Notes: generated from the sequence alone by a model not told the origin. A DNA stretch of 46,931 nucleotides from an uncultured Oscillospiraceae bacterium (GCA_934660965.1 CAKUIM010000018.1:1-46931); one strand, 5' to 3'. Positions 23,634 through 32,850 are shown, counted from the stretch's first letter. Translations and numbers: made by a program.

Positions 23634-23662
23634 TTGCCTTTCTGCGGTAACTCTGGTATAAT
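23634..23662 (+). promoter_or_regulatory. Promoter of the shikimate-kinase-like gene
   Basis: TTGCCT (23634-23639), 17 bases, TATAAT (23657-23662), about 52 bases before the ATG. Confidence 0.7.
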
Positions 23663-23714
23663 AATATGTCTTATTTCAGCGCGGAGCACGCGGCAGGATT
23701 TGGGTGGCCCAATT

Positions 23715-24221
23715 ATGGATAATATTATTTTGATCGGCATGCCCGGCTCGGGCAAAAGCAGCGTGGGCGTAGTGCTGGCCAAGGCCCTGGGCATGGGCTT
23801 TCTTGACGGCGACCTGCTCATCCAGCAGCGGGAGGGCGCGCTGCTCCAGACCCTGCTGGACACCCGGGGCACCGCGGCCTTCCTCGACCTGGAGCGGGAC
23901 GCCCTGTGCTCCATCCGCTGCCAACGCACCGTCATCGCCCCGGGGGGCAGCTGCGTGTGCCGGGAGGACGCCATGACCCACCTCAAGGGCTTGGGCACCA
24001 TCGTCTACCTGCGTCTCTCTCTTTGCGAGGTGGAGGGCCGCATCCAGAATCTCGCCACCCGAGGCATCGCCCTGGAGCCGGGGCAGACCCTTGCAGACGT
24101 CTACGCCTACCGCGCCCCCCTCTACGAGCGCTGGGCCGACCTCACCGTGGACGCAGACGGCCAGAGCCTTGCCGGCACGGTAGAGGCGGTAAAAGCCGCC
24201 CTCTCCGCCGCGCAAAGCTAA
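23715..24221 (+). CDS. Shikimate-kinase-like protein with altered substrate residues
   Basis: 168 residues from the ATG at 23715 with a weak GGGTGG site. It has the shikimate kinase fold: P-loop GMPGSGKSS (8-16), an acidic pair in FLDGDLLIQQREG (D31, D33), and the late YRAPLYERWAD with R133. But the shikimate-binding Arg of the FR-x2-E block is replaced by Leu (AFLDLE, about 57), and GGG is APGGSC. Either it is a diverged AroK or a relative acting on another small molecule. No other aromatic-pathway genes are near. The downstream helicase gene begins 52 bases later. Confidence 0.7.
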   Translation: MDNIILIGMPGSGKSSVGVVLAKALGMGFLDGDLLIQQREGALLQTLLDTRGTAAFLDLERDALCSIRCQRTVIAPGGSCVCREDAMTHLKGLGTIVYLRLSLCEVEGRIQNLATRGIALEPGQTLADVYAYRAPLYERWADLTVDADGQSLAGTVEAVKAALSAAQS

Positions 24222-24273
24222 GCCGGGGGCCGCGCCCCCATCACAACAATCAAGCAAAGGACGTATTGAGTTT

Positions 24274-26169
24274 ATGGAGTTTCGTGACCTGGGCCTGACC
24301 GAGCCCATTCTGACCGCCCTGCGCGACGCGCAGTATACCGCCCCCACCCCCATTCAGGAAAAGGCCATCCCCCCGGCCCTGGCCGGGCGGGATGTGCTGG
24401 GCTGCGCCCAGACCGGCACAGGCAAGACCTGTGCCTTCGCCGCCCCCATCCTCCAGCGGCTGCGCGCCGCCGCCCCCAAGCCCCGGGTGATCCGCTCGCT
24501 GATCCTCACCCCCACCCGGGAGCTGGCCATCCAGATCGGCGAGAGCTTTGACGCCTACGGCAAGGGGCTGCCCCTGCGCTGGGCCGTCATCTTCGGCGGG
24601 GTGGGGCAGCAGCCCCAGGCAGACGCCATCCGCCGGGGGCTCGACATTCTGATTGCAACCCCCGGCCGCCTGCTGGACCTCCAGGGCCAGGGCCTTCTCG
24701 ACCTGTCCCATGTGGAGATCTTCGTGCTGGACGAGGCCGACCGGATGCTGGACATGGGCTTTATCCACGACGTGAAGCGGGTGCTGCGGCTGCTGCCGGA
24801 GAAAAAGCAGACCCTTTTCTTCTCCGCCACCATGCCCCCCGAGGTGATGGATCTGGTCAACAGCCTGCTGCACGACTACGTCCGGGTGGCGGTGGACCCT
24901 GTGTCCTCCCCGGTGGAGGTCATCCGGCAGTCCCTCTACTATGTGGACAAGGCCAACAAGACAAAGCTCCTTGCCCACCTCATCGACACGCTGAATATCC
25001 CCTCCGCCCTGGTGTTCTCCCGCACCAAGCATGGGGCCAACCGCATCGCCCAGGATCTTCAGAAGCGGGGCATCCCCGCCGCCGCCATCCACGGCAACAA
25101 AAGCCAGACCGCCCGCATCCAGGCCCTGGGTGACTTCAAGGCCGGCCGTGTCCGGGTGCTGGCCGCCACCGACATCGCCGCCCGGGGCATCGACATTGAA
25201 GAGCTGCCCTATGTGTTCAACTACAACCTGCCCGACGTGCCCGAGACCTACGTCCACCGCATCGGCCGCACCGGCCGGGCCGGGCACGAGGGCGCCGCCA
25301 TCTCCTTCTGCCAGTTTGACGAGAAGGACGAGCTGCGCGCCATTGAAAAGCTGTTGGGCAAGAAAATCCCGGTGGTGGAGGACCACCCCTACCCCATGAC
25401 GGACCTGACGCCCCCCCAGAAGGATAAGCACGGCCGGCCCATCAACGCCGAGGACGCCGAGGCCCGCGCCGCCGCCCGGGAACGCCGGCAGGAGCGCGCC
25501 GCCGCGGAAAAGGCCGCCCGGGCCCAGGCGGAGCAGGCCCCCGCAAAGGGAAAGGCCGCGCCGGAAAAGGCCCCGGCCAAAGGGGAGCAGTCTGCCCAGG
25601 CCGCCGGCGGTGAGGACGCCCCCGCCAAGAAAAAGCGCCGCCGCAGGAAGAAGAGCACCGCCCAGGCTCCCGTGCCCGCCCACCAGGCCGCCGAGTCTCC
25701 CGCCGAGACAGCAGGAGAGGGGAGCCGCTCCGGCCGCAGCCAGAGCGCCCGGGGCGTCCGCCAGGGCCGGCTGGATGACACCCTGCCCAGCGCCCCCTCC
25801 TTGCCCTCCGGCGACTTCTATAAGCCCAACCCTCTGGACAGCGACGTCATCATGGACGCCACCGCCCGGCTGCTCTCCTCCCGCCGCCCGGCCCAGCAGC
25901 GCGCCCCCCGGCAGGAGGGCGGCGAGGGCCGGAACAGCCGCCGGGGCGGCAAAGCCCCCAGCAAGGCCGGGCCCCAGAAGGGCGCGCAGCAGCCGAAAAA
26001 GGCCGCGGCGCAGGAGAAGGCCGCGCCCAAAAAGCAGCAGAGCTCCGGCTCACGCCGGAGCGGCGGGCGCCGCGCCCCGGCCCAGCCCCCCCGGAGCACC
26101 TCCTACCAGAAGGACTCCACCGAGCAGCACACCCTCATGCGGCCCTACTATCTAAGCGATGACCGCTAA
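24274..26169 (+). CDS. DEAD-box ATP-dependent RNA helicase with long low-complexity tail
   Basis: 631 residues. The core (1 to about 375) has every motif: Q motif (FRDLGLTEPILTALRDAQY, TPIQ), AQTGTGKT, PTRELAIQ, DEAD in VLDEADRML, SAT, and HRIGRTGRAG. It is RhlE-like. Residues about 400-620 are a basic, Ala/Pro/Lys/Arg/Gln-rich tail without fold, likely RNA-binding or ribosome-binding. It overlaps the next gene by 11 bases. Role: unwinding structured RNA in decay or ribosome assembly, from the family. Confidence 0.92.
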   Translation: MEFRDLGLTEPILTALRDAQYTAPTPIQEKAIPPALAGRDVLGCAQTGTGKTCAFAAPILQRLRAAAPKPRVIRSLILTPTRELAIQIGESFDAYGKGLPLRWAVIFGGVGQQPQADAIRRGLDILIATPGRLLDLQGQGLLDLSHVEIFVLDEADRMLDMGFIHDVKRVLRLLPEKKQTLFFSATMPPEVMDLVNSLLHDYVRVAVDPVSSPVEVIRQSLYYVDKANKTKLLAHLIDTLNIPSALVFSRTKHGANRIAQDLQKRGIPAAAIHGNKSQTARIQALGDFKAGRVRVLAATDIAARGIDIEELPYVFNYNLPDVPETYVHRIGRTGRAGHEGAAISFCQFDEKDELRAIEKLLGKKIPVVEDHPYPMTDLTPPQKDKHGRPINAEDAEARAAARERRQERAAAEKAARAQAEQAPAKGKAAPEKAPAKGEQSAQAAGGEDAPAKKKRRRRKKSTAQAPVPAHQAAESPAETAGEGSRSGRSQSARGVRQGRLDDTLPSAPSLPSGDFYKPNPLDSDVIMDATARLLSSRRPAQQRAPRQEGGEGRNSRRGGKAPSKAGPQKGAQQPKKAAAQEKAAPKKQQSSGSRRSGGRRAPAQPPRSTSYQKDSTEQHTLMRPYYLSDDR

Positions 26170-27013
26170 GCCCCGCCGCCGGCGCGCCCGAACGGCCCTC
26201 ATCGCCCTTGGGGTGCTGCTGGCGCTGTGCGCCTGGTTCCTCTTTGAGCAGCGCGCCATTCTCGTCACCACGACCCGGGCGGAGCTGTCCGGCCTGCCCT
26301 CCGGCTTTGACGGAGTGCGCATCGTCCACCTCTCCGACCTTCACGGCTATGAATTCGGCGAGGGGAACGCCCGCCTGCTCTCCCTGGTGCGCGGGCAGCA
26401 GCCCGACCTCATCGTCATGACCGGGGACATGGTGGATCGGGACACCCAGCTGGGCACCCTCGCCACCCTGGCCCAGGGCCTTGCCGCCATCGCCCCCACC
26501 TATTACGTCACCGGCAACCACGAGTGGGCCGCCGGCTGCGCCAAAACGGCAAAGGACCTGCTGCGCCAGTGCGGCGTGACGGTGCTGGATAACCGCTTCG
26601 TCACGCTGGAGCGGGGCGGGGACACGATCGTCCTGGCCGGAGTGGACGACCCCAACGGCTACGCCGACCAGAAGACCCCGGAGGAACTGCGCGCCCAGAT
26701 CGAGAAAGCCTGTCCCGGGGCCTATACCATTCTTTTGGCCCACCGCAACGACCGCTTTGACCAGTACGCCGCGGCGGGCTATGACCTGGTGCTCTCCGGC
26801 CACGGCCACGGCGGCATCATCCGCCTGCCCTTTACCGACGGCCTTCTGGGCACGGGGCGCACCCTGCTTCCCACCTGGACCGCCGGACTCTATACCCTGG
26901 GGGAGAGCACCCTGTTCGTCTCCCGGGGCCTTGGCAGCAACACCACCCCCATCCGCGGCTTCCGGCTCTTCAACCGGCCGGACCTGGCCGTTCTGGTGCT
27001 GCGCGCCGCCTGA
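26159..27013 (+). CDS. Membrane-anchored metallophosphoesterase (YaeI-like)
   Basis: 284 residues. A basic N-terminus and one hydrophobic segment (about 13-29) anchor it, with the enzyme outside. Calcineurin-like metal motifs in order: LSDLHG, TGDMVDRD, GNHEW, LAHRND, SGHGHGG. Related proteins are UDP-2,3-diacylglucosamine hydrolase-like or general phosphodiesterases; the substrate is not readable. It begins inside the helicase end with no clear ribosome site, so it depends on translational coupling. Confidence 0.85.
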   Translation: MTAKPRRRRARTALIALGVLLALCAWFLFEQRAILVTTTRAELSGLPSGFDGVRIVHLSDLHGYEFGEGNARLLSLVRGQQPDLIVMTGDMVDRDTQLGTLATLAQGLAAIAPTYYVTGNHEWAAGCAKTAKDLLRQCGVTVLDNRFVTLERGGDTIVLAGVDDPNGYADQKTPEELRAQIEKACPGAYTILLAHRNDRFDQYAAAGYDLVLSGHGHGGIIRLPFTDGLLGTGRTLLPTWTAGLYTLGESTLFVSRGLGSNTTPIRGFRLFNRPDLAVLVLRAA

Positions 27014-27054
27014 CGGGCGGGGCAGGGGATTATTTTCGCAGAAAGAGGCGCTTC

Positions 27055-28962
27055 ATGCACTACGACGCGGGACAATTTGACATCGCCGTCATCGGCGCGG
27101 GCCACGCCGGCATCGAGGCCGCCCTGGCCGCCGCCCGGATGGGCCTGCGCACGGTGTGCTTCTCCATCAACCTGGACGCCGTGGGCAATATGCCCTGCAA
27201 CCCGGCCATCGGCGGCACGGGGAAGGGCCAGCTGGTGCGGGAGATAGACGCCCTGGGCGGCGAGATGGGCCGCGCGGCGGACGCTGCCTGCATCCAGTAC
27301 CGCATGCTCAACCGGGGCAAGGGCCCCGCGGTGTGGTCCCTCCGGGCCCAGGCGGACCGCCGCCGGTATCAGGAGGTCATGAAGCACACCCTGGAGCACC
27401 AGGAAAACCTCTTCCTCAAGCAGGGGGAGGTGGTGGACATTCTCCTGGATGACGCCGGGGCCGTCCGCGCCGTGGTCACCGCCACCGGGGCGGTGTACCA
27501 TGTGCGCGCCGCGGTGGTGGCCACCGGCACCTATCTGGGGGGCCGCACCGTCATCGGCAGCGTCACGCGCACCTCCGGCCCCGACGGCATGGCCGCCGCC
27601 CTGCCCCTTACCGAGCGCCTGCGGACCCTGGGCCTCTCCCTGCGCCGCTTCAAAACGGGCACGCCCCCCCGGGTCAATCGCCGCAGCGTGGATGTTTCCG
27701 TCATGGAGCCCCAGTACGGCGACGCCGTCCCCGTGCCCTTCTCCTTCTCCACCCGGACGCCCCCGGAAAACCGGGCTGTGTGCTACCTGACCTACACCAA
27801 CGAGGCCACCCACCGCATCATCCGGGAAAACCTCGCCCGCTCGCCGCTCTACGACGGCACCATCGACGGCGTGGGCCCCCGCTACTGCCCCTCCATTGAG
27901 ACCAAGATCGTCCGCTTCCCGGACAAGCCCCGCCACCAGCTCTTCATCGAGCCCATGGGGCTGGGCACCGAGGAGCTTTACATCCAGGGCTTTTCCTCCT
28001 CCCTGCCGGAGGATGTGCAGGTTCAAATGCTCCATACCGTCCCCGGTTTGGAGCACGCGGAGATGACCCGCCCGGCCTACGCCATCGAGTACGACTGCGT
28101 GGACCCCACGGAGCTGCTCCCCACCCTCGAGTGCAAAAAAATCCCCGGCCTGTACGGGGCCGGGCAGTTCAACGGCTCCTCCGGCTATGAGGAGGCGGCG
28201 GCCCAGGGCCTGGTGGCCGGGGTCAATGCCGCATTAAAGCTCAAGGGGGAGCCCCCCCTCGTCCTCACCCGGGCGGACGGCTACATCGGCGTGCTCATCG
28301 ACGACCTGGTCACCAAGGGCACGTCGGAGCCCTACCGGATGATGACCTCCCGGACGGAGTACCGCCTCATCCACCGGCAGGACAACGCCGACGGCCGCCT
28401 TGCCGCCTACGGCGCGCGCGTGGGGCTTGTCAGCGCCGGGCAGCTCCACGCGGTGGAGGAAAAGTACGCCGCCGCCCGCCGGGAGGAGGAGCGGCTTACA
28501 CACACCGGCGCGGCCCCGTCCCCGGCGCTTGACGCGCTGCTTGCAAGCCTTGGGGAGGCCCCCTGCCCCCACGGCGCCCGGCTTTCCGACCTGCTGCGCC
28601 GCCCCGGCGTCCACTACGGCGACCTCGCCCCCTTCGACCCCGACCGCCCGGCCCTGCCGGAGGCGGTAACAGAGCAGGCGGAGCTTGCGGTGAAATACCG
28701 GGGCTACATCGACCGGCAGCTGCGCCAGGTGGAGGAAATGCGCCGCCTGGAGAGCCGCCCCATCCCGGCCGGCATCAACTACGGCGCCATCCAGGGCCTG
28801 CGGCTGGAGGCCCGGCAGAAGCTGCGGGACATCATGCCCCTGAATCTCGGCCAGGCAAGCCGCATCTCCGGGGTGAGCCCGGCGGACCTGACCGCGCTGA
28901 TGATCTATCTCGAGCGCCCGGAGCGCACCGGCGGCAGCGCCGCCAAGGAGGAATCGATATGA
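27055..28962 (+). CDS. mnmG: tRNA uridine-5-carboxymethylaminomethyl modification enzyme MnmG (GidA)
   Basis: 635 residues, full family length. With MnmE it installs the cmnm5 group on wobble uridine-34. FAD-binding VIGAGHAGIEAALAAARMG at about 12-30, the NPAIGGTGKGQLVREIDALGG block near 49-69, SGYEEAAAQGL and the C-terminal helical domain (YRGYIDRQLRQVEEM, RLESRPIPAGINY) are intact. In most Firmicutes mnmG follows mnmE next to jag at the origin; here it is about 4 kb from jag, on the opposite strand, and mnmE is not in the window. Overlaps prmA by four bases. Confidence 0.96.
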   Translation: MHYDAGQFDIAVIGAGHAGIEAALAAARMGLRTVCFSINLDAVGNMPCNPAIGGTGKGQLVREIDALGGEMGRAADAACIQYRMLNRGKGPAVWSLRAQADRRRYQEVMKHTLEHQENLFLKQGEVVDILLDDAGAVRAVVTATGAVYHVRAAVVATGTYLGGRTVIGSVTRTSGPDGMAAALPLTERLRTLGLSLRRFKTGTPPRVNRRSVDVSVMEPQYGDAVPVPFSFSTRTPPENRAVCYLTYTNEATHRIIRENLARSPLYDGTIDGVGPRYCPSIETKIVRFPDKPRHQLFIEPMGLGTEELYIQGFSSSLPEDVQVQMLHTVPGLEHAEMTRPAYAIEYDCVDPTELLPTLECKKIPGLYGAGQFNGSSGYEEAAAQGLVAGVNAALKLKGEPPLVLTRADGYIGVLIDDLVTKGTSEPYRMMTSRTEYRLIHRQDNADGRLAAYGARVGLVSAGQLHAVEEKYAAARREEERLTHTGAAPSPALDALLASLGEAPCPHGARLSDLLRRPGVHYGDLAPFDPDRPALPEAVTEQAELAVKYRGYIDRQLRQVEEMRRLESRPIPAGINYGAIQGLRLEARQKLRDIMPLNLGQASRISGVSPADLTALMIYLERPERTGGSAAKEESI

Positions 28963-29903
28963 GCGAACAATGGCTGGAGGTCACTCTGAGCGTCCCCTCC
29001 GGGGAGCTGGACCATGTGTGCGACGTGCTCACGGAAAACGGCGTGGCCGGCCTTGCGGTGGAGGAGGAGGGGGAGTTCCTCCGCTTTCTGGAGCAGACCC
29101 GCCAGTACTGGGACTATGTGGACGACGCCCTGGCAGACCGGATGCGGGGGGCCAGCCGGGCCAAATTCTATGTCCCCGACAATGAGGAGGGCCGGCGGCA
29201 GCTCAAGGCCTACCTCACCGGTCTTGAGCAGTACGAGCCCCAGACCGTCTCCCTCCGGGAGGAGGACTGGGCCACCTCCTGGCAGAAATATTACCAGCCC
29301 ATCCCCATCGGGCAGCGCATCTACATCGTCCCCGACTGGATGCGGGGGCAGGCCGTCCCGGCAGGGCGGGTCCCCCTCTACCTCAATCCGGGGCTGACCT
29401 TCGGAACCGGCTCCCACGCCACCACCCAGCTTTGCCTGGAGCTTCTGGAGCAGGCGGTGGAGCCCGGCTGCCATGTGCTGGACCTGGGCTGCGGCTCGGG
29501 GATCCTCGCCATCGCCGCCCTGGCCCTGGGCGCAAAGGATGCCATCGGGATGGACATCGACCCAAAGGCGGTGGACGTGGCCTATGAAAACGCCGCCCTC
29601 AACGGCATCGGCCGGGACCGGCTCACCGTCCTGGCGGGCAACGTGCTGGGGGACGCAAAGCTCGCCGCCCGGCTGCGCCCGGGGGAGAACCGGGTGGTGC
29701 TGGCCAACATCGTGGCCGATGTCATCATCCCCCTGTCCGCCGCCGCCCCCGATTTTATGACACCGGATGGGGTGTTTCTCACCTCCGGCATCATCGACAC
29801 CCGGGCTGATGAGGTGGCCGCCGCCATCGAGAGCCGGGGCCTTGTCATCACCCGCCGCCTGGAGCGGGACGGCTGGTGCGCCTTCGCCGCCCGCTGGGCC
29901 TGA
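28959..29903 (+). CDS. prmA: Ribosomal protein L11 methyltransferase PrmA
   Basis: 314 residues. Trimethylates L11. N-terminal substrate domain (QWLEVTLSVPSGELDHVCDV) followed by the SAM fold: PGLTFGTGSHATTQLCLELL, LDLGCGSGILAIAALALGA, MDIDPKAVDVAYENA, and NIVADVI. Its ATG overlaps the mnmG stop. The rsmE gene that often follows prmA is absent; a terminator comes 22 bases after the stop. Confidence 0.94.
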   Translation: MSEQWLEVTLSVPSGELDHVCDVLTENGVAGLAVEEEGEFLRFLEQTRQYWDYVDDALADRMRGASRAKFYVPDNEEGRRQLKAYLTGLEQYEPQTVSLREEDWATSWQKYYQPIPIGQRIYIVPDWMRGQAVPAGRVPLYLNPGLTFGTGSHATTQLCLELLEQAVEPGCHVLDLGCGSGILAIAALALGAKDAIGMDIDPKAVDVAYENAALNGIGRDRLTVLAGNVLGDAKLAARLRPGENRVVLANIVADVIIPLSAAAPDFMTPDGVFLTSGIIDTRADEVAAAIESRGLVITRRLERDGWCAFAARWA

Positions 29904-29924
29904 AACCCGCCCAAACACAAGGAA

Positions 29925-29968
29925 AAGCCCTCTGTACCGCCGGTTTTGGCCGTACAGAGGGCTTTTTT
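29925..29968. terminator. Bidirectional terminator between prmA and the zinc-ribbon gene
   Basis: A 13-bp stem (29925-29937 with 29952-29964), loop of 14 with an inner CCGG/GGCC pairing, T run on the right, AAAA on the left. Confidence 0.9.
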
Positions 29969-29980
29969 ATGGCGCAGAGC

Positions 29981-30232
29981 CTATTTTACGTCGATGGGGC
30001 CGCCGCAGTGCTGGCAGAACGAGCCTTCGTTCCGCCCCAGGGCGCGGCCGCAGTGGGGGCAGCGATAAAAGGCAAAGTGGGGGATGAGGCAGGTGCAGGC
30101 AATCACTCCGCCCGCCCATAAAAACGCCTCGTGAAAATAACCCAGGAGCATCACCACCGCCCCGGCGATGAGCAGGCCGTCCCGCAGCCGTCTTGCCGTT
30201 TTGGGGGTCATGGGCTTCTTTTTGGTGGTCAT
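29981..30232 (-). CDS. Small zinc-ribbon membrane protein, 83 residues
   Basis: A basic N-terminus (MTTKKKPMTPKTARRLRD), two hydrophobic segments (about 19-31 and 35-53), then a C4 zinc ribbon: CPHCGR at about 58-63 and CQHCGG at about 73-78. No function is assigned to such proteins. It is the last gene of the darA-holB-yaaT unit, 54 bases downstream of yaaT. Confidence 0.75.
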   Translation of the reverse strand: MTTKKKPMTPKTARRLRDGLLIAGAVVMLLGYFHEAFLWAGGVIACTCLIPHFAFYRCPHCGRALGRNEGSFCQHCGGPIDVK

Positions 30233-30286
30233 AGGCGCCTCCTTCTGTGCGCTCTGGCGTAAGGCCCGCCGCCTGGCGGGGCGGAC

Positions 30287-31627
30287 TTACTCGCTTTTGG
30301 GGGCTGCGCCGCCCTCGCCGGGCTTTCTGGGCCGGCGGTGGTGGGGCCGGCGGCGGCGCTGCTGGCCGTCGCCCTTATGGGCCGCGCCCTCCTGGGGCGC
30401 GGCAGAGCCGCCCAGGGCCGCCTGAGGCAGGGCAGACTTGGGCTGGCGGGGCGGGCGCGGGGGCCGCTGCTGCTGCTGGCCCTGCTGTCCTGCCGGGCCG
30501 CCGGCCCTCTCCTTGGGCTGGGCATGGTTCTGGGCCTTGGGCGGATTCTGGCGGGGGGCCTGGGCCTGCTGGGGCTGCTGGCCCTCCCCCTCGGGGCGCT
30601 TTCCGCCCTTGCCCCGGCCGTTGCGGCGGCGGCGCTGGGTGCGGCGCTGCTCCTCCTCCGCCTGGTCCTTACCCTCGCCGAGATAGCGCTCGAGCATGGC
30701 GGACAGGTCGCGCCCATCGCCCATGCGGGGCCGGCGCTCCTCCTCCGGCGGGATGTAGCGCAGCTTCTCAAGCTCCTCCCTGGGCGGGGCCACATAGCCC
30801 TCGGGCCGCTTGCCCTTGCCGCTGCGCACCACCCGGATCTCGCTGACCCGGTAGCTCTTGGGCTGCTCGGTAGAGTCCTCCAGGCGCACCTTCACCTGCT
30901 CCCGCAGGAGGTTGACGGCGGAGACATTGCCTACGCCATCCGGGCACTCCACAAAGGATTCCTGCTTGGGGCAGCGCTTGACGGCGTCCTCATAGGCGTC
31001 CTGCTCGTACTTTAGGCAGCACATCAGCCGCCCGCAGGTGCCGGAAATTTTGGTGGGGTTAAGGGACAGGTTCTGGGTCTTGGCCATCTTGATGGACACG
31101 GGCTGGAACTCATCGAGGAACTGGGCGCAGCAGAAGGGCTTGCCGCAGATGCCAAGGCCGCCCAGCATCCGGGCCTCGTCCCGCACACCGATCTGGCGCA
31201 GCTCGATGCGGGCGCGGAAAATGCCCGCCAGGTCCTTCACCAGGGCGCGGAAGTCCACCCGGCCGTCCGAGGTGAAGAAAAAGACGATTTTGCTGCCGTC
31301 AAAGCTGTACTCCACGCTCACCAGCTTCATGTCCAGCTTGTGGCGCTCGATCTGCTGCTGGGCCACCTTCATGGCCCAGCCCTCCTTGCCCCGGTTTTCC
31401 TCCACCTGGCGGCGATCCTCCGGGGTGGCGATGCGCAGCACCGGGCGCAGGGGCTGCACCACGGCGGCCTCCTCCACCATGGTGTTGCGGCGCACGCACA
31501 CGCCGTACTCCGGGCCCTTGCCCGTCTCCACGATGACGCTGGTGCCCTCGGTGATCTCCAGGGGGCCGGGGTCAAAATAATATTGCTTTCCGCCCGGCTT
31601 GAAGCGGACGGCGACGATCTCTATCAT
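30287..31627 (-). CDS. ricT: PSP1-domain protein YaaT/RicT with long disordered tail
   Basis: 446 residues from the ATG at 31627, where AGGAGGAGA fits and the ATG overlaps the holB stop. The PSP1 core is 1 to about 270. Six cysteines (C161, C166, C167 in CGKPFCC and C198, C203, C204 in CGRLMCC) match the Fe-S ligands of B. subtilis RicT, which with RicA and RicF tunes RNase Y. Residues about 280-446 are a basic Gln/Pro/Arg/Gly-rich tail absent from the B. subtilis protein (about 275 residues). The tail may bind RNA. ricA and ricF are not in the window. Confidence 0.9.
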   Translation of the reverse strand: MIEIVAVRFKPGGKQYYFDPGPLEITEGTSVIVETGKGPEYGVCVRRNTMVEEAAVVQPLRPVLRIATPEDRRQVEENRGKEGWAMKVAQQQIERHKLDMKLVSVEYSFDGSKIVFFFTSDGRVDFRALVKDLAGIFRARIELRQIGVRDEARMLGGLGICGKPFCCAQFLDEFQPVSIKMAKTQNLSLNPTKISGTCGRLMCCLKYEQDAYEDAVKRCPKQESFVECPDGVGNVSAVNLLREQVKVRLEDSTEQPKSYRVSEIRVVRSGKGKRPEGYVAPPREELEKLRYIPPEEERRPRMGDGRDLSAMLERYLGEGKDQAEEEQRRTQRRRRNGRGKGGKRPEGEGQQPQQAQAPRQNPPKAQNHAQPKERAGGPAGQQGQQQQRPPRPPRQPKSALPQAALGGSAAPQEGAAHKGDGQQRRRRPHHRRPRKPGEGGAAPKSE

Positions 31628-32397
31628 GGGAGGTCTCCTCCTGTTTCTGTTTGGTATATCCGGGCGCACAGCCAGCCCAGGATGTGTCCCGCGCCCACGT
31701 TGAATCCGGCGGCCTCCAGCCCCTCGGTCAGGGCCCGCAGCACCGCCGGCGCCCGGCGGTTTTGGGCAAGGCTGCGGGCGGCCTCGGCCTGGGCCGCCTC
31801 CAAAAGGGCGGCGAGCCGCTCTCCATTGAGCTTTTTCCCCTCCAGCCGGGCCGCCTCCCGGACGGCGGCGGCCTCGTCGCCGCCCAGCAGCACCCGGGCA
31901 AGGGCGCGGCCCTCTTCCAGAAGCTGAGGATCGGCCTGCTCCTCCTGCGGCGGCAGGGCAAGGGTCTCGCAGCGGGAGCGCACGGTGTCCAGCAGCAGCC
32001 CCGGCTGCTCGGTGAGCAGCAGGAAGGCCGCGTAGGCCGGCCCGTCCTCCAGCACCTTCAAAAGGGTGTTCTGGGCGGCGCTGTTCAGGGCATCCGCCGG
32101 GTCGATGAGGTAGACCTTTCCCTCGGCCTCGTTGGGGCGGATGTACACATCGCTGCGCATGGCCCGGGCCTCGCCCACCGAGATCTCCCGTTTGCCCTCG
32201 GCGGGGGAGAGGGTAAACACGTCCGGATGGATGCCCCGCTCCACCTTCATGCAGTCCCGGCAGCGGCCGCAGGGCGGGTGCTCCCCCCGGCACAGGTAGG
32301 CCGCGGCAAGCCGCCGGGCCAGGGCGCGCCGGCTCTCCCCGGTGCCGCCGGTAATCACATAGGCATGGGAGAGGGGCTCTGGCAGTTTCAGTTCCAT
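31624..32397 (-). CDS. holB: DNA polymerase III delta-prime subunit
   Basis: 257 residues, shorter than the usual 320-335. AAA+ clamp-loader fold with a zinc module (CGRCRDCMKVERGIHPDV at about 43-60), YLIDPADALNSAAQNTLLK, and the SRC motif (RSRCETLAL). The P-loop is degenerate (TGGTGESRRALA lacks the GK[ST]), so it probably does not bind ATP, as in E. coli delta-prime. Context is canonical: darA four bases upstream and yaaT overlapping downstream. Confidence 0.88.
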   Translation of the reverse strand: MELKLPEPLSHAYVITGGTGESRRALARRLAAAYLCRGEHPPCGRCRDCMKVERGIHPDVFTLSPAEGKREISVGEARAMRSDVYIRPNEAEGKVYLIDPADALNSAAQNTLLKVLEDGPAYAAFLLLTEQPGLLLDTVRSRCETLALPPQEEQADPQLLEEGRALARVLLGGDEAAAVREAARLEGKKLNGERLAALLEAAQAEAARSLAQNRRAPAVLRALTEGLEAAGFNVGAGHILGWLCARIYQTETGGDLP

Positions 32398-32400
32398 GGG

Positions 32401-32724
32401 TCAGGCCCGCTCAAAGCGTTCCACATCCACCACAAAAATGGTGGCGCCCCCCACCGACACCTCTACCGGCATGGTGGGGAAGAAGTTGCCGCTCACGTCC
32501 GCCGAGCCGGGAATCATCTCCTTGCGGCTGTGGGAGTGGGCGCGGATGATGTCGATGACCTGCTGCACCTTGTCCTCCTCCACACCGACAAGCATCGTCA
32601 CGTTGCCGGCCATGAGAAAGCCGCCGGTGGTGCGCAGGCGGGTCGAGGAAAATCCCCCCTGGGACAGGGCGCGGGTCACGGCGTTGGCGTCGTCATAGTT
32701 GATAATCCCGATGATAAGCTTCAT
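32401..32724 (-). CDS. darA: Cyclic di-AMP receptor DarA/PstA (YaaQ)
   Basis: 107 residues, standard length. A PII-like trimeric protein that binds c-di-AMP. Visible: MKLIIGIINYDDANAVTRAL at the start, SSTRLRTTGGFLMAGNVTMLVGVEEDKV in overlapping parts, and the C-terminal strand ATIFVVDVERF. The partner regulated by DarA is generally unknown. First gene of darA-holB-yaaT; GGAGG six bases before ATG. yaaR, present between darA and holB in Bacillus, is missing. Confidence 0.93.
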   Translation of the reverse strand: MKLIIGIINYDDANAVTRALSQGGFSSTRLRTTGGFLMAGNVTMLVGVEEDKVQQVIDIIRAHSHSRKEMIPGSADVSGNFFPTMPVEVSVGGATIFVVDVERFERA

Positions 32725-32773
32725 AGAAATCCCTCCTGGCGGCTATTTTAGGCCCATTCCGGGCCTTGCCCCT

Positions 32774-32802
32774 ATTATAGCCGATTTTCTCCCAATAGGC
32801 CA
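32774..32802 (-). promoter_or_regulatory. Promoter of the darA unit
   Basis: Minus strand TATAAT (32779-32774) with a weak TGGCCT (32802-32797) 17 bases upstream. Confidence 0.5.
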
Positions 32803-32850
32803 GATATTTTTTGCCCGCGCCGCACCCCGATTTCTTCCCCGATTTTCCAC

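Noticed and set aside
30287..32293. A 668-residue fused protein joining the holB region to RicT
   Set aside because: The first part is an alternative frame of holB; the ATG at 31627 has AGGAGGAGA and begins the PSP1 core exactly.
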